Assembly: GCA_003254925.1 (NCBI GenBank)
Contig: QANZ01030783.1
Span: 1-64,000 of the forward strand
Reading direction: 5' to 3'
Length of the DNA stretch: 64,000 nt
Source: Chamaecrista fasciculata
Taxonomy: Eukaryota > Streptophyta > Magnoliopsida > Fabales > Fabaceae
Below the pieces are notes generated by a model that was not told where the DNA came from, ran no database searches, and saw nothing but the letters and a program-made list of their open reading frames with translations. This document shows positions 12,339-23,207 of this stretch, piece after piece. Both the position numbers and the translations under genes were made by a program. How positions within the stretch are numbered: position 1 is the stretch's first letter; the number at the start of each line of letters is the position of its first letter.

Positions 12339-12690
12339 TTAGGGGTTTAGGGTTTAGGGGTTAGGGTTTAGGGTTTTAGGGTTTAGGATTTAGGATTTTA
12401 GAGTTTAGGGTTTTAGGATTTTAGGGTTTTTAATATTTTTAAGGACTAAATTGGAATGTTTGGAAGATTTTTGGGACACTTTACAATTTCATTTTGAGGA
12501 TTTGGGACTAAAATGAATGAAGATGATGAAAAGAGGTGGAATTGAGAATAATGGGATAAGAATGGGTGAGGGACCTAATTACTCAAATTAGATTTTTTTA
12601 AGGTTTAGGGTTTAAGATTTTAGGGTTTAGGGTTTAGGATTTGGGGTTAATAGTTTTAGGGTTTAGAGTTTAGGTTTTAGGGTTTTTAAT
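12339..12690 (+). repeat. Two degenerate telomere-like tracts inside the MULE
   Basis: TTTAGGG-type units at 12339-12430 and 12596-12690, separated by a roughly 165-bp unit (GGACTAAATTGGAATGTTTG) that itself occurs twice, the second time at 12700-12780. The interior of the element is therefore a tandem duplication containing telomere-like DNA. Confidence 0.75.
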
Positions 12691-12906
12691 ACTTTTAAGG
12701 ACTAAACTGGAATGTTTGGAAGAATTTTGGGACACTTTACAATTTTATTTTGAGGATTTGGGACTAAAATGAATGAAGATGGTGAAAAAGAGGGGGAATT
12801 GAAAATAATGGGATAATAATTGAACTCAGGGACCAATTTGAAGAAGACACGAATTTCTTTTTTTTTCTTAAGTAATAATGATTATGTGGCAAAATCATAT
12901 ACAGTT

Positions 12907-12910
<4 letters not shown>

Positions 12911-12950
<40 letters not shown>
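12911..12950 (+). repeat. Poly-T run of 40 bases
   Basis: Uninterrupted T(40) near the right arm of the MULE. The length may be inexact in the assembly. Confidence 0.9.
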
Positions 12951-13330
12951 CAGTTTTACGACTACTGACGTGGCACGTGGCACTTAACGTGCCACGTCAG
13001 CACTTAACGACCACGTCACCTTTTTTTGAATCGTCCACTTGACAGAAGGACCAATTTGAGTAACGATCGTAAAATTCGGTGACGTATATGCCTAGTTCGT
13101 TAATCTGGGGACCAATCTGCTAGCGCCTACATTTTCCAGGGACCCGTATGGTAGTTTACTCATTAAGAAAGAGATTAAATTTGTCCAATTAAGGAAGTAG
13201 AGAGAAAAAGAGAGATAATAGAAAAATACAAAGGAACAACGATGCAAGAATAGGTTAGCAATGTAACACGTGCATAAACGACTGATAACAATCCCAAGCG
13301 GCGGTGACTCCACCCCCATGTGGGCCCCAC

Positions 13331-13332
13331 CA
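13331..13332 (+). other. Site of core-promoter deletion in F-box copy 1
   Basis: GGGCCCCACC is joined directly to AGACAATCTAGGCTC. Copies 2 to 4 have about 114 bases between these points, including the TATAAATA box and the AAGAAGAAG leader. A CC microhomology lies at the join. The upstream CACGTG (13268-13273) survives in copy 1, while copies 2 to 4 have TACGTG. Confidence 0.85.
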
Positions 13333-14226
13333 GACAATCTAGGCTCTATCTCAAGAAGAAAGGGAGTTGATTGCTGGGTGAATTAGAAGCTCGCAAAAAT
13401 CTCAGTATTGCTTTCTCTCTTCGTATCTGAATTCCTTCATATATATGATTCTCTTTCTTTTTTTTTTATTGTTTGAAATCGATTTTATTTGATCATTTGT
13501 GTTTAATTTTGTGAGTTTTTCTTTGTTTGTGTGGTTTGCTTCGTCGTTTCTTCAACCTTCGAGGATGAAAATGGGGAAAGGCATGTGGGATTATTGGTAA
13601 TGCGAATCACAAATGATCCCTTTCTCTGGTTGAGTCGTCGAAGGTTGGAGAGGTTGCCGTTTTACGATTTGGGTTTGCATGTTATTGTCGTGGTTTCAAA
13701 TTTTTCAATTGAATCATTTTGTGCTTGTGCTGGTTTTGAGACTCCTTTTCTTGTTCATAGATTGATTTTTCTTTTACTTTCTTATTCAATAATTCTTATT
13801 GCCATCTTCATTAATGAGGTGGAATAATATTAAAATGGCCTCTATCTCACCGCTTCGCTGGTTGCTCTAGTCGATTTTCCAGGGCCATTGATTGCATGTA
13901 CAAAATTCTATGCCATTTCATAACTCACCAAAACGCTGCTCGCTTTTTTCTAGGTTCATATGTGCAATTTTATTCTACATTGGAGTTAAAGAAAAACTCA
14001 CAAGTGAGAAAGATTGTTTCTTGAAAAACAAAAACTTTACAAGACATTTCATATTTGCATATGTCTTGCTTGCATATGGTGTTTGTGAAATTTATGAAGC
14101 TCACACATTCTTTGATTTATGATTTATTTAGCTTGACCATCTCTTTGAGTTATCACTCTTATCATTCAATTGATTAATAAAACAAGTTTTTTTTTCTTTG
14201 GGGTTAAGTAGGATCATTTTGACGAC

Positions 14227-15327
14227 CTGTTGGAGAGTCCACTCTGTCTCATTTCACGAGATTTACCAAACTCCTACGACGAAGAGAACCAGTGGTCTTA
14301 TGATACCTAGTGTGTGATGGAGCTTTCTGATCCCATACTCGCTGATCAACTTGGTCGTGACGGGTCAATCAGCTGTTTGATGCGATGCTCGAGGGCTGAC
14401 TAAGGAGTAATCGCCTTGTTGAATAAAAATTTTCGATCCCTCAATAAAAGCGGAGAATTGTACAAGCTAAGGCGACATGTTGGCATTGTGGAGTCTTGAG
14501 TTTACTACTCTTGCAGTCCCCTTGAATGGGAGGCATTTGATCCAGTACGAGGTCGTTGTATGAGTTTGCCCAGGTTGACTGCAAATGAAGTCTTCATTTG
14601 TTCAGATAAGGAGTCTCTAGCTGTCGGGACAGACCTTCTTCTGTTCGGGAGAGATATCTTGACTCAAGTGATTTACAGGTATAGCATTTTAACAAATGAA
14701 TGGACATCTGGAATAGAAATAAATGTATCCAGATGCTTGTTTGCTTCTGCTAGCGTGAGAGGGATTGCTATATTGGCTGGCGGGTGTGATTCGCTTGGGA
14801 AAATCATGAACTCTGTAGAACTATATAACTCCGACAATGGGACTTGGGAGATGCTTCCAAGCATGAACATGGCTAGGAAGATGTGTTCTGGTGTGTTCAT
14901 GGACAGGAAGTTCTATGTGCTTGGAGGAATTGGTGAAGGTAACTCCAACCAATTGACATGTGCTGAGGAGTTTGATTTAGAGACTAGGAAATGGCAGTTG
15001 ATACCTGACATGCTGCCAGCTCGAAACCCTACTTCTAAGGGCATGGAAGCGCCTCCTCTTCTGGCAGTGGTGAACAACGTATTGTATGCTGCAGATTATG
15101 CAGGGATGGTGGTGAGGAGGTACGACAAGACTAATAACACATGGGCCACAATTGGAGGACTTCCTCAGAGGGTGAGCTCAATGAATGGGTGGGGACTAGC
15201 CTTTAGGGCTTGTGATGAAAGGATAATTGTCATTGGTGGGTCTAGGCATGAACGGGGAAGGGGCATCGAGGTTAATTCTTGTGTCCCAGGTCAAGATGCA
15301 CTCAGATTGAACATGCTTGCACGCAGG
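14227..15327 (+). pseudogene. F-box/kelch-repeat protein, SKIP11-like, copy 1 (dead)
   Basis: Family role: substrate receptor of an SCF ubiquitin ligase, with the F-box binding SKP1 and kelch repeats forming a beta-propeller. The ancestral start codon (14227) is CTG. Nonsense codons fall at 14301-14310 (TAG before the internal ATG), 14401 (TAA) and 14497 (TGA). From 14560 the frame is open and keeps the kelch part (GIAILAGGCDSLGKIMNSVE, YVLGGIGEGNSNQLTCAEEF). The last 14 or so residues (LFGDFVYNCTVMGC in the others) are replaced at 15328 by unrelated sequence, exactly where the block A/B duplication begins. The core promoter is deleted (see 13331). Unlike copies 2 to 4 it keeps CGA at ancestral codon 11. 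Confidence 0.9.
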
Positions 15328-15640
15328 AAATTCATATTCCATTGTAGTATAAATGATACATGTTTGTTTTTTTAGAAGCCCATGCAATAGCTCCTTCACC
15401 CAAAGTAAAAATCCAGCCAGAGGTTGATTTATCCCTCACATTATTTATCCAACTAACATCACAATATCCTTTTAAAAATAAAAGAAATGTATTATAATCA
15501 ATGCATATGACATTGTTCTTATAAGATGACAAAAAACTCATATGTTATAGGAGTATATTTGGAAGGTTTCTCAACAACAAAAGCAATATCAGGCTTGAGC
15601 TTGATATTGTACCTTAGCAAGGCTGCAATGCATTTATGTC
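15328..15640 (-). mobile_element. Fossil Ty1/copia fragment (RT/RNase H region)
   Basis: Minus-strand residues resemble the end of a copia polyprotein: GYCDVSW then KSTSGWIFTLGEGAIAW, the RNase H part, with a weak PDIA-type motif further on. It is a short, broken piece without LTRs, so old. The same piece is at 33782-34095, showing it belongs to the duplicated block. Confidence 0.75.
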
Positions 15641-15839
15641 CAGTTGAGACTGTCGACAGATGAAAATCAAATTGAGTTTGAAAGTAGGGTTGGGAGAGAG
15701 TAAAAAATTATGAAAAATTGATTCCAAACTCACTTTTGAGCCTGATTGGACCTATTTACTGACGATTTCAACTGGACAAAATAAAGACTTGTTAAGATTT
15801 ACTCATAGCATGAACACATCATATTAAGACTTGGAACGA

Positions 15840-16115
15840 GAGATATGACTAACTTCGCTTGTTTGACCATGAAACGAGTGACAATGAAGACAAGAAATAT
15901 GCCATTCAATTTCATAATGCAAACAAATACTTGTCAGTTGTCACTTGTGGTTAGTGTCAAGAGGCTTGAAAAATTCTTTTTAATCGAAATATTGTTTCCT
16001 CAAGTTCTTGAGAATTTTGTAGATTATGGATTCATGTTTAGTGTTTACACTACTAAAATACTTTCCTGTAGAAGGTCTCCTATATGTTAAAAAGAGCTGC
16101 ACGCGCACCTAATAT
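15840..16115 (-). pseudogene. Remnant of a 2-oxoglutarate dioxygenase gene (exon end and intron)
   Basis: The stretch CTGTAGAAGGTCTCC at 16067-16081 parallels the exon 2 end CTGTAGAAGATCTCC of the dioxygenase at 18081-18095, followed by a degenerate match to its GCTCCATGCAC. The preceding bases resemble its intron 2. This suggests an older, mostly lost copy beside the main pseudogene. An inverted relative is at 31640-31860. Confidence 0.45.
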
Positions 16116-16432
16116 TGATTCATGTGAAAAATCTCCCAGATGGCTATAAAGTAATCTTTGTTATTATTAATATTTTCATATACCATGATGTCCATGTTCT
16201 CCCTCTTTTCCTCAAAATTGCAAATCGGAAAGAAAATGAAATCATTTATTAATATTGGCAACATCTTATGTTATTACTAGGGCTTTTTCAATCAGTGTTC
16301 TTAGGGAATTAATGATCACAAAGTCTGTTATACATCTTCAATGAAAGGTATAAATAGTTAAATATCGATATAAAAACATATATAAAGGAATGTAGACATA
16401 TATGGAGATAAATATATATATATATATATATC

Positions 16433-16974
16433 GGCAAAACACCCTTTCGTGCCCCTAACGTTTGCGGTGATTTTCAGTTATGCCCCTAACGTTTCATTTG
16501 TGTCAGTTGTGCCCCCAATGTGAAACGTTAGTTTCAATTATGACCCCAATTTCAATCATCCACAAAAAAACACCATTTTCGCACCATTTGAGCTCGGTTT
16601 TTATCACAAACTTGATTCCTTGGATAAATTTCAAAGATTAAGCTCAAAATAGCTTCAAATCCGAAGAAAATCGGACCCGATGAACCCTAAAAATGTCCAA
16701 AATGAAACGCAGCAAAACCAAGCATTTTTTCAAATTTCCATGTGCAAAATGATCCTTAGGAGCCGAAAATGAGTACCCATAAACTCAGTTATCAAAACAA
16801 ACTAAAACGAACATGGATCTAAGCTCAAAAGTTCCGAAAAACGGTACACTAACGAGGGTGGAGGCATAATTGAAACTAACGTATCACATTGGGGGCACAA
16901 TTGACACAAATAAAACGTTAGGGGCATAACTGAAAATCACCGCAAACGTTATGAGCACGAAAGAGTGTTTTGCC
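16433..16974. mobile_element. Non-autonomous MULE (GGCAAAACACCC family)
   Basis: Inverted arms of about 115 bp: start GGCAAAACACCCTTTCGTGC, end CACGAAAGAGTGTTTTGCC, with internal CCCCTAACGTTT units. Flanked by ATATATATC at 16424-16432 and 16976-16984 (one extra A at the right end), a 9-bp duplication. The target is an AT microsatellite. Relatives are at 35426-35834 (cut) and 36499-37073. Confidence 0.8.
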
Positions 16975-17123
16975 AATATATATCATATTCAAAAGCAACT
17001 TAAAGTAGAAAATAACTGTATCTAGTGATGAAGTTGTTTATGCAAACCAAAGAGACATGAGAATCAAGAGTGAATCTCTTATTCTTTACAATTTCATCAT
17101 TATTCCATCAAAAACTAATTTCA

Positions 17124-18789
17124 TCATAATCTAAAGGACTTCAAGGCAGTGTCCCCATCAAGGCCCTTTGAGAAATGATGTATCAATAGCTCTTTTGTGG
17201 TTATGCCCTTATAGATTGCTTTGTTGTCTTCTGATAACAATTCCTTAATTGGACCAAAAACCTTTGGTGTTTCTTCTGTACGGCCAATGTATATAAAGAA
17301 GCTTACTATGGAAATCCTTGGGCCTATTTGATTTGCCAACACCCTGTGACAAACACCAATGAACCTATCGTTTGTAATTAGCTGCACCATCATCAACCAT
17401 GAAACTGAGAAATTAGTATAATCCCCACAGTCACAAATAGTTTGAGTGGAGAAGAATGTCATATTATTTTATATAGCTCTTGAAATTTAGCAGCGATTAA
17501 GTATATATAACATCATTTTCACTTCAGTGTAAGTTGCCTATATTTGATACACTATTCAATATATCAGACGGTTCATTGTATTGGTGAAATTTTAGTTTTA
17601 CTAACATAGGTAAATAATATACAAAATATAATATCATCAGTGACATTCAAATCACAATTTTCATTTACTATCCTATCATAGATTAAAAGTTGCCTTGAGA
17701 TTTTAACAAAATATTTCTAAAATAGTACATGACTCTCGAGGAAGTATTTTTTGAATCCAATAGTAGGAAGTTTTAGTGCAAACCCAAACAATGGCTCATG
17801 GTTAGTACAATGGCTTGGAAAATTCCTTTTAATGAAATGTGATTTCTCTAATAAAGGGCCAACCCAGTTCGAGTCCCCACTTGATGGGGTGCTAGGAAAG
17901 GGAATATACTAGCAGCCTTACCCTTGCTTTTTTGCAGAGAGGCTGGTTAAAACCCACGACCTCAGACCCTACGGCAAGCGTGCTTACCCTGAGCCAAGCC
18001 GGCCCTTCAAATGTGATTTCTCTAATATCTACAGAATTTTGAGATCATGGATTTATGGTTACCCCATTACTATCATTACCTGTAGAAGATCTCCAATGTT
18101 AACAACTAGAGCTCCATGCACAGGAGGTACATCAACCCATTGATTCTCATGAAGGACTTGAAGACCCCCTATTTGATCTTGCAGAACTATTGTCAAGAAA
18201 TCAGCATCACTATGCTTTGAAATGCCCATGGCCAATTCAAGTTCAGGGCATTTTGAATAGTAATGACCCAGAATATAAGTTCCTTCAGCACAAGCCAAAT
18301 CTTGGAGGTAAGAAGGATTAAGGCCAAGAGCCTCTCACAACAACTCAAAGATGGTATGTCCCAAATCCCTTATTTTCTTTGAATATTCAACCACAATGTC
18401 CCTGGAACACATTTCAACAGGATCTCTCCAATCAACAGGATTGTCAGAAAACAGACTTGCATTGGAATAGTATACGTCTTTTTTCTTCGGATTCCTCGAG
18501 TAAAATTGCTTCCTCACCTCAGAATCTTGTTCATGAAACCTACGGATTCCATTAATCATCTCATCCAAAACATCAGTTGGAATCCCATGATTAATCACCT
18601 AAAAAAATCCCCAGTTTTGACTTGCACTTCCAATTTTCTCAACCACTTCAGAGTGAACACCTGCACGGTCTATTATGGGCATAGTGAAGTTTGAGCCATT
18701 TTCTGAACTCTCTGAGAGATCATCCAACTTCCCATAATGGAAGATACGTGGGGGCATTTTCCTAGCTCACTAGAGCTTGTGACCACCAT
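17124..18789 (-). pseudogene. 2-oxoglutarate/Fe(II) dioxygenase, ACC oxidase homolog-like, copy A
   Basis: Family: plant oxidases of specialised metabolism using Fe(II), 2-oxoglutarate and O2. Read on the minus strand from an ATG at 18789. Exon 3 is 17124-17381; exon 2 ends at 18080 (CTACAG/GTAATG). Conserved parts: VINHGIPTDVLDEM, the first iron ligands in KHSDADFLTIVLQDQIGGLQ (His and Asp), second His in DRFIGVCHRVLANQIGPR, and the RIS co-substrate motif. Broken by TAG where WGFFQ needs CAG (18599-18601), TGA at a Ser codon after FELL, and a roughly 100-bp deletion in exon 1. The stretch around intron 1 is lost, so WRDP runs straight into VEMCSRDIV. Intron 2 contains a SINE. Confidence 0.88.
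17854..18008 (-). mobile_element. tRNA-derived SINE (Au-like)
   Basis: Minus strand begins GAAGGGCCGGCTTGGCTCAG. The box A-like TGGCTCAGGGTAAG and box B-like GGTCGTGGGTTTTAACC are spaced as in a tRNA, followed by GGGTAAGGCTGC, a hallmark of plant Au SINEs. Flanked by a perfect 19-bp target duplication, AAATGTGATTTCTCTAATA, at 17835-17853 and 18009-18027. It lies in intron 2 of the dioxygenase pseudogene. Confidence 0.88.
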
Positions 18790-20121
18790 ACTGGGAAAAC
18801 AAACCAATGAGGGGAAAAAAATCCCAAGTTTCAAAACATAGAAAAGAAACCAAATGGTGAGTGACTGGGGGCATTTTTTATTCCTATCTTTAGAAACATG
18901 TTTTTAAAATTATTCTTAAACCTATTTTTAAAAATAGATTTAAAAAAAAAAAAAATAATCTGTTTGGTAAAATAATTTTATTAGGAGAAGATGAACTTCA
19001 CAAATTTTTGCAAAAATTACATAATGACAACAAATAGGTTCAAAAATTACAAAAACGGCTCTGGATCATAGTATTTGAGGACTAAAATGAAAAATTTAAA
19101 TTTTTTGGGGTCAAAATGGAACTTCAAAAAATATTGGAAAAAGGGTAAAATTACAGATTAGTCTTAAATCTGGAAAAAAAATGCAGTTTAGTCCTACAAA
19201 ACTGTGCATTCAGTGGAAGGAAGATGGACTTTTACAAATTTTTGCAAAAATTACAGAATTCCCCGAAATATTTTCAAAATGTACAAAAATGTACCTGGAT
19301 CATGATATTTAAGGACTAAAATGAAAATTATAAAAATATTTTGGGGTCAAAATGTAATTTTGAATAATATGGAAAATGTGGAAATTTCACATCAGTCCAA
19401 AATCTAAAACATGAGTGCAATTTAATCCTAAATCTGAATAAAGGAAATATTTGTAAAATATTACAGATATGCCACTGCTTATTTTATAAAAACTGAGTTT
19501 AAAACAAGTTTTAATAGTTCTCTGTTTTTATGTTTCAAAAACAGGTTTCAGTTTTTGTTTTTTGTTTTAAAAATCAAATATAAAAAAATAGATTATCAAA
19601 CGAACGTTTTTACCTTTTGTTTTTTAAAAACAAAAAAATTTATTCAGAGAATAAAATCAAACAGGCCCGTCTTTACTTTCTGTGTTGTTCCTAATGAAGC
19701 CAATGGAAACAATTAGACTTATAGGTTCTCACTTCTTACACAAAATTAAGTGATTCATAAAAGATAAAGAAGCATGGTATGCTCACAAGTTCTGACTGTT
19801 GAACGTATATGAATAAATAATCGTCAAGTCAATGGATTTTAACAGAAGATGATAAACAATATAAATAAAAATTTATCCCTAACCTAGCTATGAACCCTAA
19901 GGTTAAAGAGAACCCAAAACCCCAACACACAATATGGACAAAACAAATAGAAACAATGAAACCTTCAACTTATTGAATCCCCAAATGACAACTACAAATG
20001 GAAACACAAATAATCGGTTGATTTTAAAAACCAAGAATGAATTCGGAAACCCTACTACCAATAATAGATATAGTATGGTAGAAAGAAATCAATTACCTTG
20101 ATAAAAATTAATTCTTAGTAC
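18790..20121. other. Spacer with duplicated 240-bp unit, no gene
   Basis: Contains two diverged copies (about 18990-19200 and 19225-19440) of a unit with TTTTTGCAAAAATTACA and TTGGGGTCAAAATG, then a stretch rich in GTTTTTAAAAAC-like phrases that ends AATCAAACAGGCCCG (about 19675), reminiscent of Harbinger-type MITE ends. 19700-20120 is A/T-rich with no recognised feature. The same sequence is repeated at 39280-40530. Confidence 0.5.
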
Positions 20122-20325
20122 AATAGAAGAAGATAAGCAACCCTCTCCTAAGGATTCTTCTTTCAACTAAGAAAGTTAATGGAGTATTTATACTCCATTG
20201 AATCTTAATAATAATAATAATGTAATAGAAGAAGATAAGCAACCCTCTCTTAAGGATTCTTCTTACAACTAAGAAAGTTAATGGAGTATTTATACTCCAT
20301 TGAATCTTAATAATAATAATAATAA
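20122..20325 (+). repeat. Two copies of a ~100-bp tandem repeat (block A)
   Basis: Each unit reads AATAGAAGAAGATAAGCAAC, CTTCTTTCAACTAAGAAAG, then the palindrome GGAGTATTTATACTCC and a TAA trinucleotide run. Unit length is about 102 bp here. Block B carries five copies (40532-41022). Confidence 0.9.
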
Positions 20326-21480
20326 TGTATGAAAGATATTTTAATTAATTAAATTAGATATATAAAGAAGAAAACTAAGAAATATAAACAGTTATGTCAG
20401 CTGTTTTAATTAATTAAATTAGATATGTAAAAAAGCATGTTAGCTATTTTAATTAATTAGATTAGATATGTAAGAAAGCATGTTAGATATTTTAATTAAT
20501 TAGATTAGATATATAAAGAAGAAAACTAAGAAATATAAAAAGTTATGTCAGCTGTTTTAATTAATTAAATTAGACATGTAAGAAAGCATGTTAGCTATTT
20601 TAATTAATTGGATTAGATATATAAAGAAGAAAACTAAGAAATTTAAATTTATATCAGCTGTTTTAATTAAATAAATTAGATATGTAAAAAATCATGTTAG
20701 CTATTTTAATTAATTGGATTAGATATGTAAAAAAGCATGTTAGCTATTTTAATTAATTGGATTAGATATATAAAGAAGAAAACTAAGAAATATAAAAAGT
20801 TATGTCCGCTGTTTTATTCAATTAAATTAGACATGTAAGAAAGCATGTTAGCTATTTTAATTAATTGGATTAGATATTTAAAAAAACATGTTAGCTATTT
20901 TAATTAATTAAATTAGATATGTAAAGAAGAAAACTAAGAAATATAAAAAGTTATGTTAGCTGTTTTAATTAATTAAATGAGGAAATATAAAAAGGTATGC
21001 TAGCTATTTTAATTAATTAGATTAGATATATAAAAAACCATGTTAGCTATTTTAATTAATTGGATTAGATATATAAAGAAGAAAACTAGAAAAAATAAAA
21101 AGTTAATTAAGTAGATTTTTTTTTGGCCAATAATTAAGTAGATTAGATATATAAAAAAACTAGGAAATATGAAAAAGCATGCCAACTATTTTAATTAATT
21201 AGATTAAATATTTAAAAAAAGAAACTTGAAAATGTAAAAAGGTATGACCGTTGTTTTAATTAATTAGATTAGATATATAAAGAAGAAAACTAAGAAATGT
21301 AAAAATCTATGCCAACTATTTTAATTATGTAGATTAGATATATAAAAAAAATTAGGAAATGTAAAAAAAGGCATGCCATCTATTTTAATTAATTAGATAA
21401 AATATGTATAAAAAAACTAGAAAATATAAGAAGGCATGTCAACTATTTTAATTAATTAGATTAGATATAAAAAGTGTATA
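20326..21480 (+). repeat. Minisatellite-like array, TTTTAATTAATT units (block A)
   Basis: Roughly 20 imperfect units with the core AGCTATTTTAATTAATTGGA then TTAGATATGTAAA. Some form a higher-order unit of about 110 bp containing AAGAAGAAAACTAAGAAAT. TTAATTAA recurs in almost every unit. No ORF. Same array at 41023-42170. Confidence 0.85.
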
Positions 21481-22024
21481 AAAAAAAAGGTTAGATATAT
21501 AAAAAAAAATAGAAAATTAGAAAGTTTAATAGTGTTATTATTTTTCCGATGGCGATTGATGATGGCTCCAATGTTACAAATTTCGTTAAAAAATATCCAA
21601 AAACACTTAAAATTTCTTCTTTTTTTTTCCCCAATGATTGATACCAAGACAATGAGACCCATGTCCTCTCAAATATTTAGTGGCTTGTGCATTCTTAAAT
21701 TATTGGGTAAAGAATTATTCATTTCAGTTTTAATATTTACTTTTTAAATTAATGTACACAGATTAAAAAAATTATTAGTTGAAGAAAAATATGAGATAAG
21801 ATTAATTTTGGGAATAATAAGTTAATAACAATACTTGAGAAATGTTTGTTCGTTATGACTCCCCTATTTAATAGGGATAAAACTAAAAAAAAATATCAAG
21901 GTTCTTTTGATTTTATAGAACATTAGATATTTTGAAAAAAAAAAACCACCAACAAAGCAGAAATTCATAAACGAAGGAAGTAGTCATAGTTTGTCGATAG
22001 TAAATATCCTGAATAACATTTAAC
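21481..22024. other. AT-rich spacer, nothing recognised
   Basis: Low-complexity sequence, essentially identical to 42175-42718. Short open frames here are identical in the two blocks, but nothing suggests they are coding. Confidence 0.5.
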
Positions 22025-22368
22025 TATGAGGGAACCTACTATTTTGTCCCTCATTTTTCACAGTTTGAACGATTTGGTCCCTGCATTATTGAAATATACT
22101 ATTTGGTCCCCCAATAATTACAAATGTGAACTCGTTAGTCCATGTATCCTCTCTCCGTTATTAACACCAATGATCTGGCCTTTAAGTGCACATGTGGCAT
22201 GTTAAATGCCACATATTAGTGCTACATGTGCAACTATTTGGTCCCTTGGTTTTGAAACACAATACTATTTGGTCCTTCTCTAGATTCTTTTTATTTAAAA
22301 ATTCTCCCTTATCTCAAGATTTGTCTTTCATTCAAATCCTTGATTAATAACAAATTGGTCTCCAAAGA
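22025..22368. mobile_element. Arm of a MULE-like element (ATTTGGTCCC units)
   Basis: Five ATTTGGTCC-type units, GTGGCATGTTAAATGCCACA and a CTTTCATTCAAATCCTTGAT end. The same arm is at 30535-30890, 42719-43062 and 51280-51640. It abuts the truncated LRR-kinase capture at 22369. Confidence 0.65.
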
Positions 22369-23207
22369 GAAGATTCCGCTACAAGTAGAGATTGCGAACC
22401 AAATCCAGCAACGAGAACAAGAATTCAGGTAATTCTCCAGAGAGAAGATTCCGCTGCAAGTAGAGATTGCAAAGATTGTCGCAAGAAGTGAGATATGAGG
22501 GAAGACGACTGGTTAAGGCATTGAAACGCTGGCTGAGAGTGCGAAGGAGAGTAAAGTTGCCAAAAACTTCGAGAGAGTGACGGCGGGAAGACAAAGGTGA
22601 ACGACACAGTCATTTTGGCAGTGAACGCCGAGCCATGAGTAGGGGCTCTGTTCAAAGATGAACCAGAAGATAGTTCGGCCACCAAGGCGGAAAGGAGAGA
22701 GATGAGAGAGAGATAGTCAGAAGGCAGATCTGGTTTTGCAAAAGGAAGCCAAATGAGGAAGAAGAAGAAGAAGAAATTTTGGATCAAAGAGTAAGGCCAT
22801 GATTCTGACTAAGAAAATCAGGGAACATACAGGGGTTTTCTGCCTAATTTGAACCATAATCTTCAAAGAGGAAGGCATGAAGGAGAAGGAAAAAGAAAGA
22901 GAGAAAGAGACGAGGATTTAAACCTAAAGGATGAAATTGCATTCATCACCATGAAACTTTTTTTTCTTCTGTCATAGTCCCTCTCTCATAAAAAAGGAAG
23001 TCAAATTAATAAAATATTAATAGTTAGAGTCTTAAAATAGTATTTTGCCAAAATTTTTGTTAAATTTTGGACGAAAAAATACCTCAGGACCCTTTCTGCT
23101 AATTGAGCAAACCACATGCCCTTATTTGACATTTTTTAAACCACATGGACCAATTCTGTAAATGGGCCAAACCACAGAGACCCTCTATGTAATTTACCCT
23201 ATCAAAA
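22369..23207 (-). mobile_element. Truncated copy of the LRR-kinase-capturing element (block A)
   Basis: Corresponds to 9570-10314. The left arm is gone and the sequence begins inside the captured LRR exon. Minus strand reads MIQNFFFFFFLIWLPFAKPD (start 22787) and LRTLSQRFNALTSRLPS, LYLQRNLLSGELPEFLFSLL. A short local duplication of AGAGAAGATTCCGCT lies at 22365 and 22438. The right arm ends AATTTACC at 23207. Confidence 0.75.

Larger units (their letters stand above)
11904..13162. mobile_element. MULE inserted upstream of F-box copy 1
   Basis: Inverted arms of about 110 bp begin GAGTAAACTACCATTCGGGA and end CATATGG-like GTAGTTTACTCA. It is flanked by a perfect 9-bp duplication TTAAGAAAG (11895-11903 and 13163-13171). 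Copies 2, 3 and 4 of the F-box unit have the uninterrupted TTAAGAAAGAGATTAAATTT here, which is the empty site. The interior holds GATGAAG-type repeats, two telomere-like tracts and a 40-T run, and no transposase. Confidence 0.9.

Noticed and set aside
17850-17880. tRNA gene on the plus strand (GTTCGAGTCCC box B-like)
   Set aside because: No acceptor stem or anticodon arm; the minus strand reads as a complete Au-type SINE with a 19-bp target duplication.
20326-21480. CRISPR-like array of regularly spaced repeats
   Set aside because: Spacers are themselves repeats, the units are degenerate and AT-rich, and this is a plant nuclear context; it is a minisatellite.
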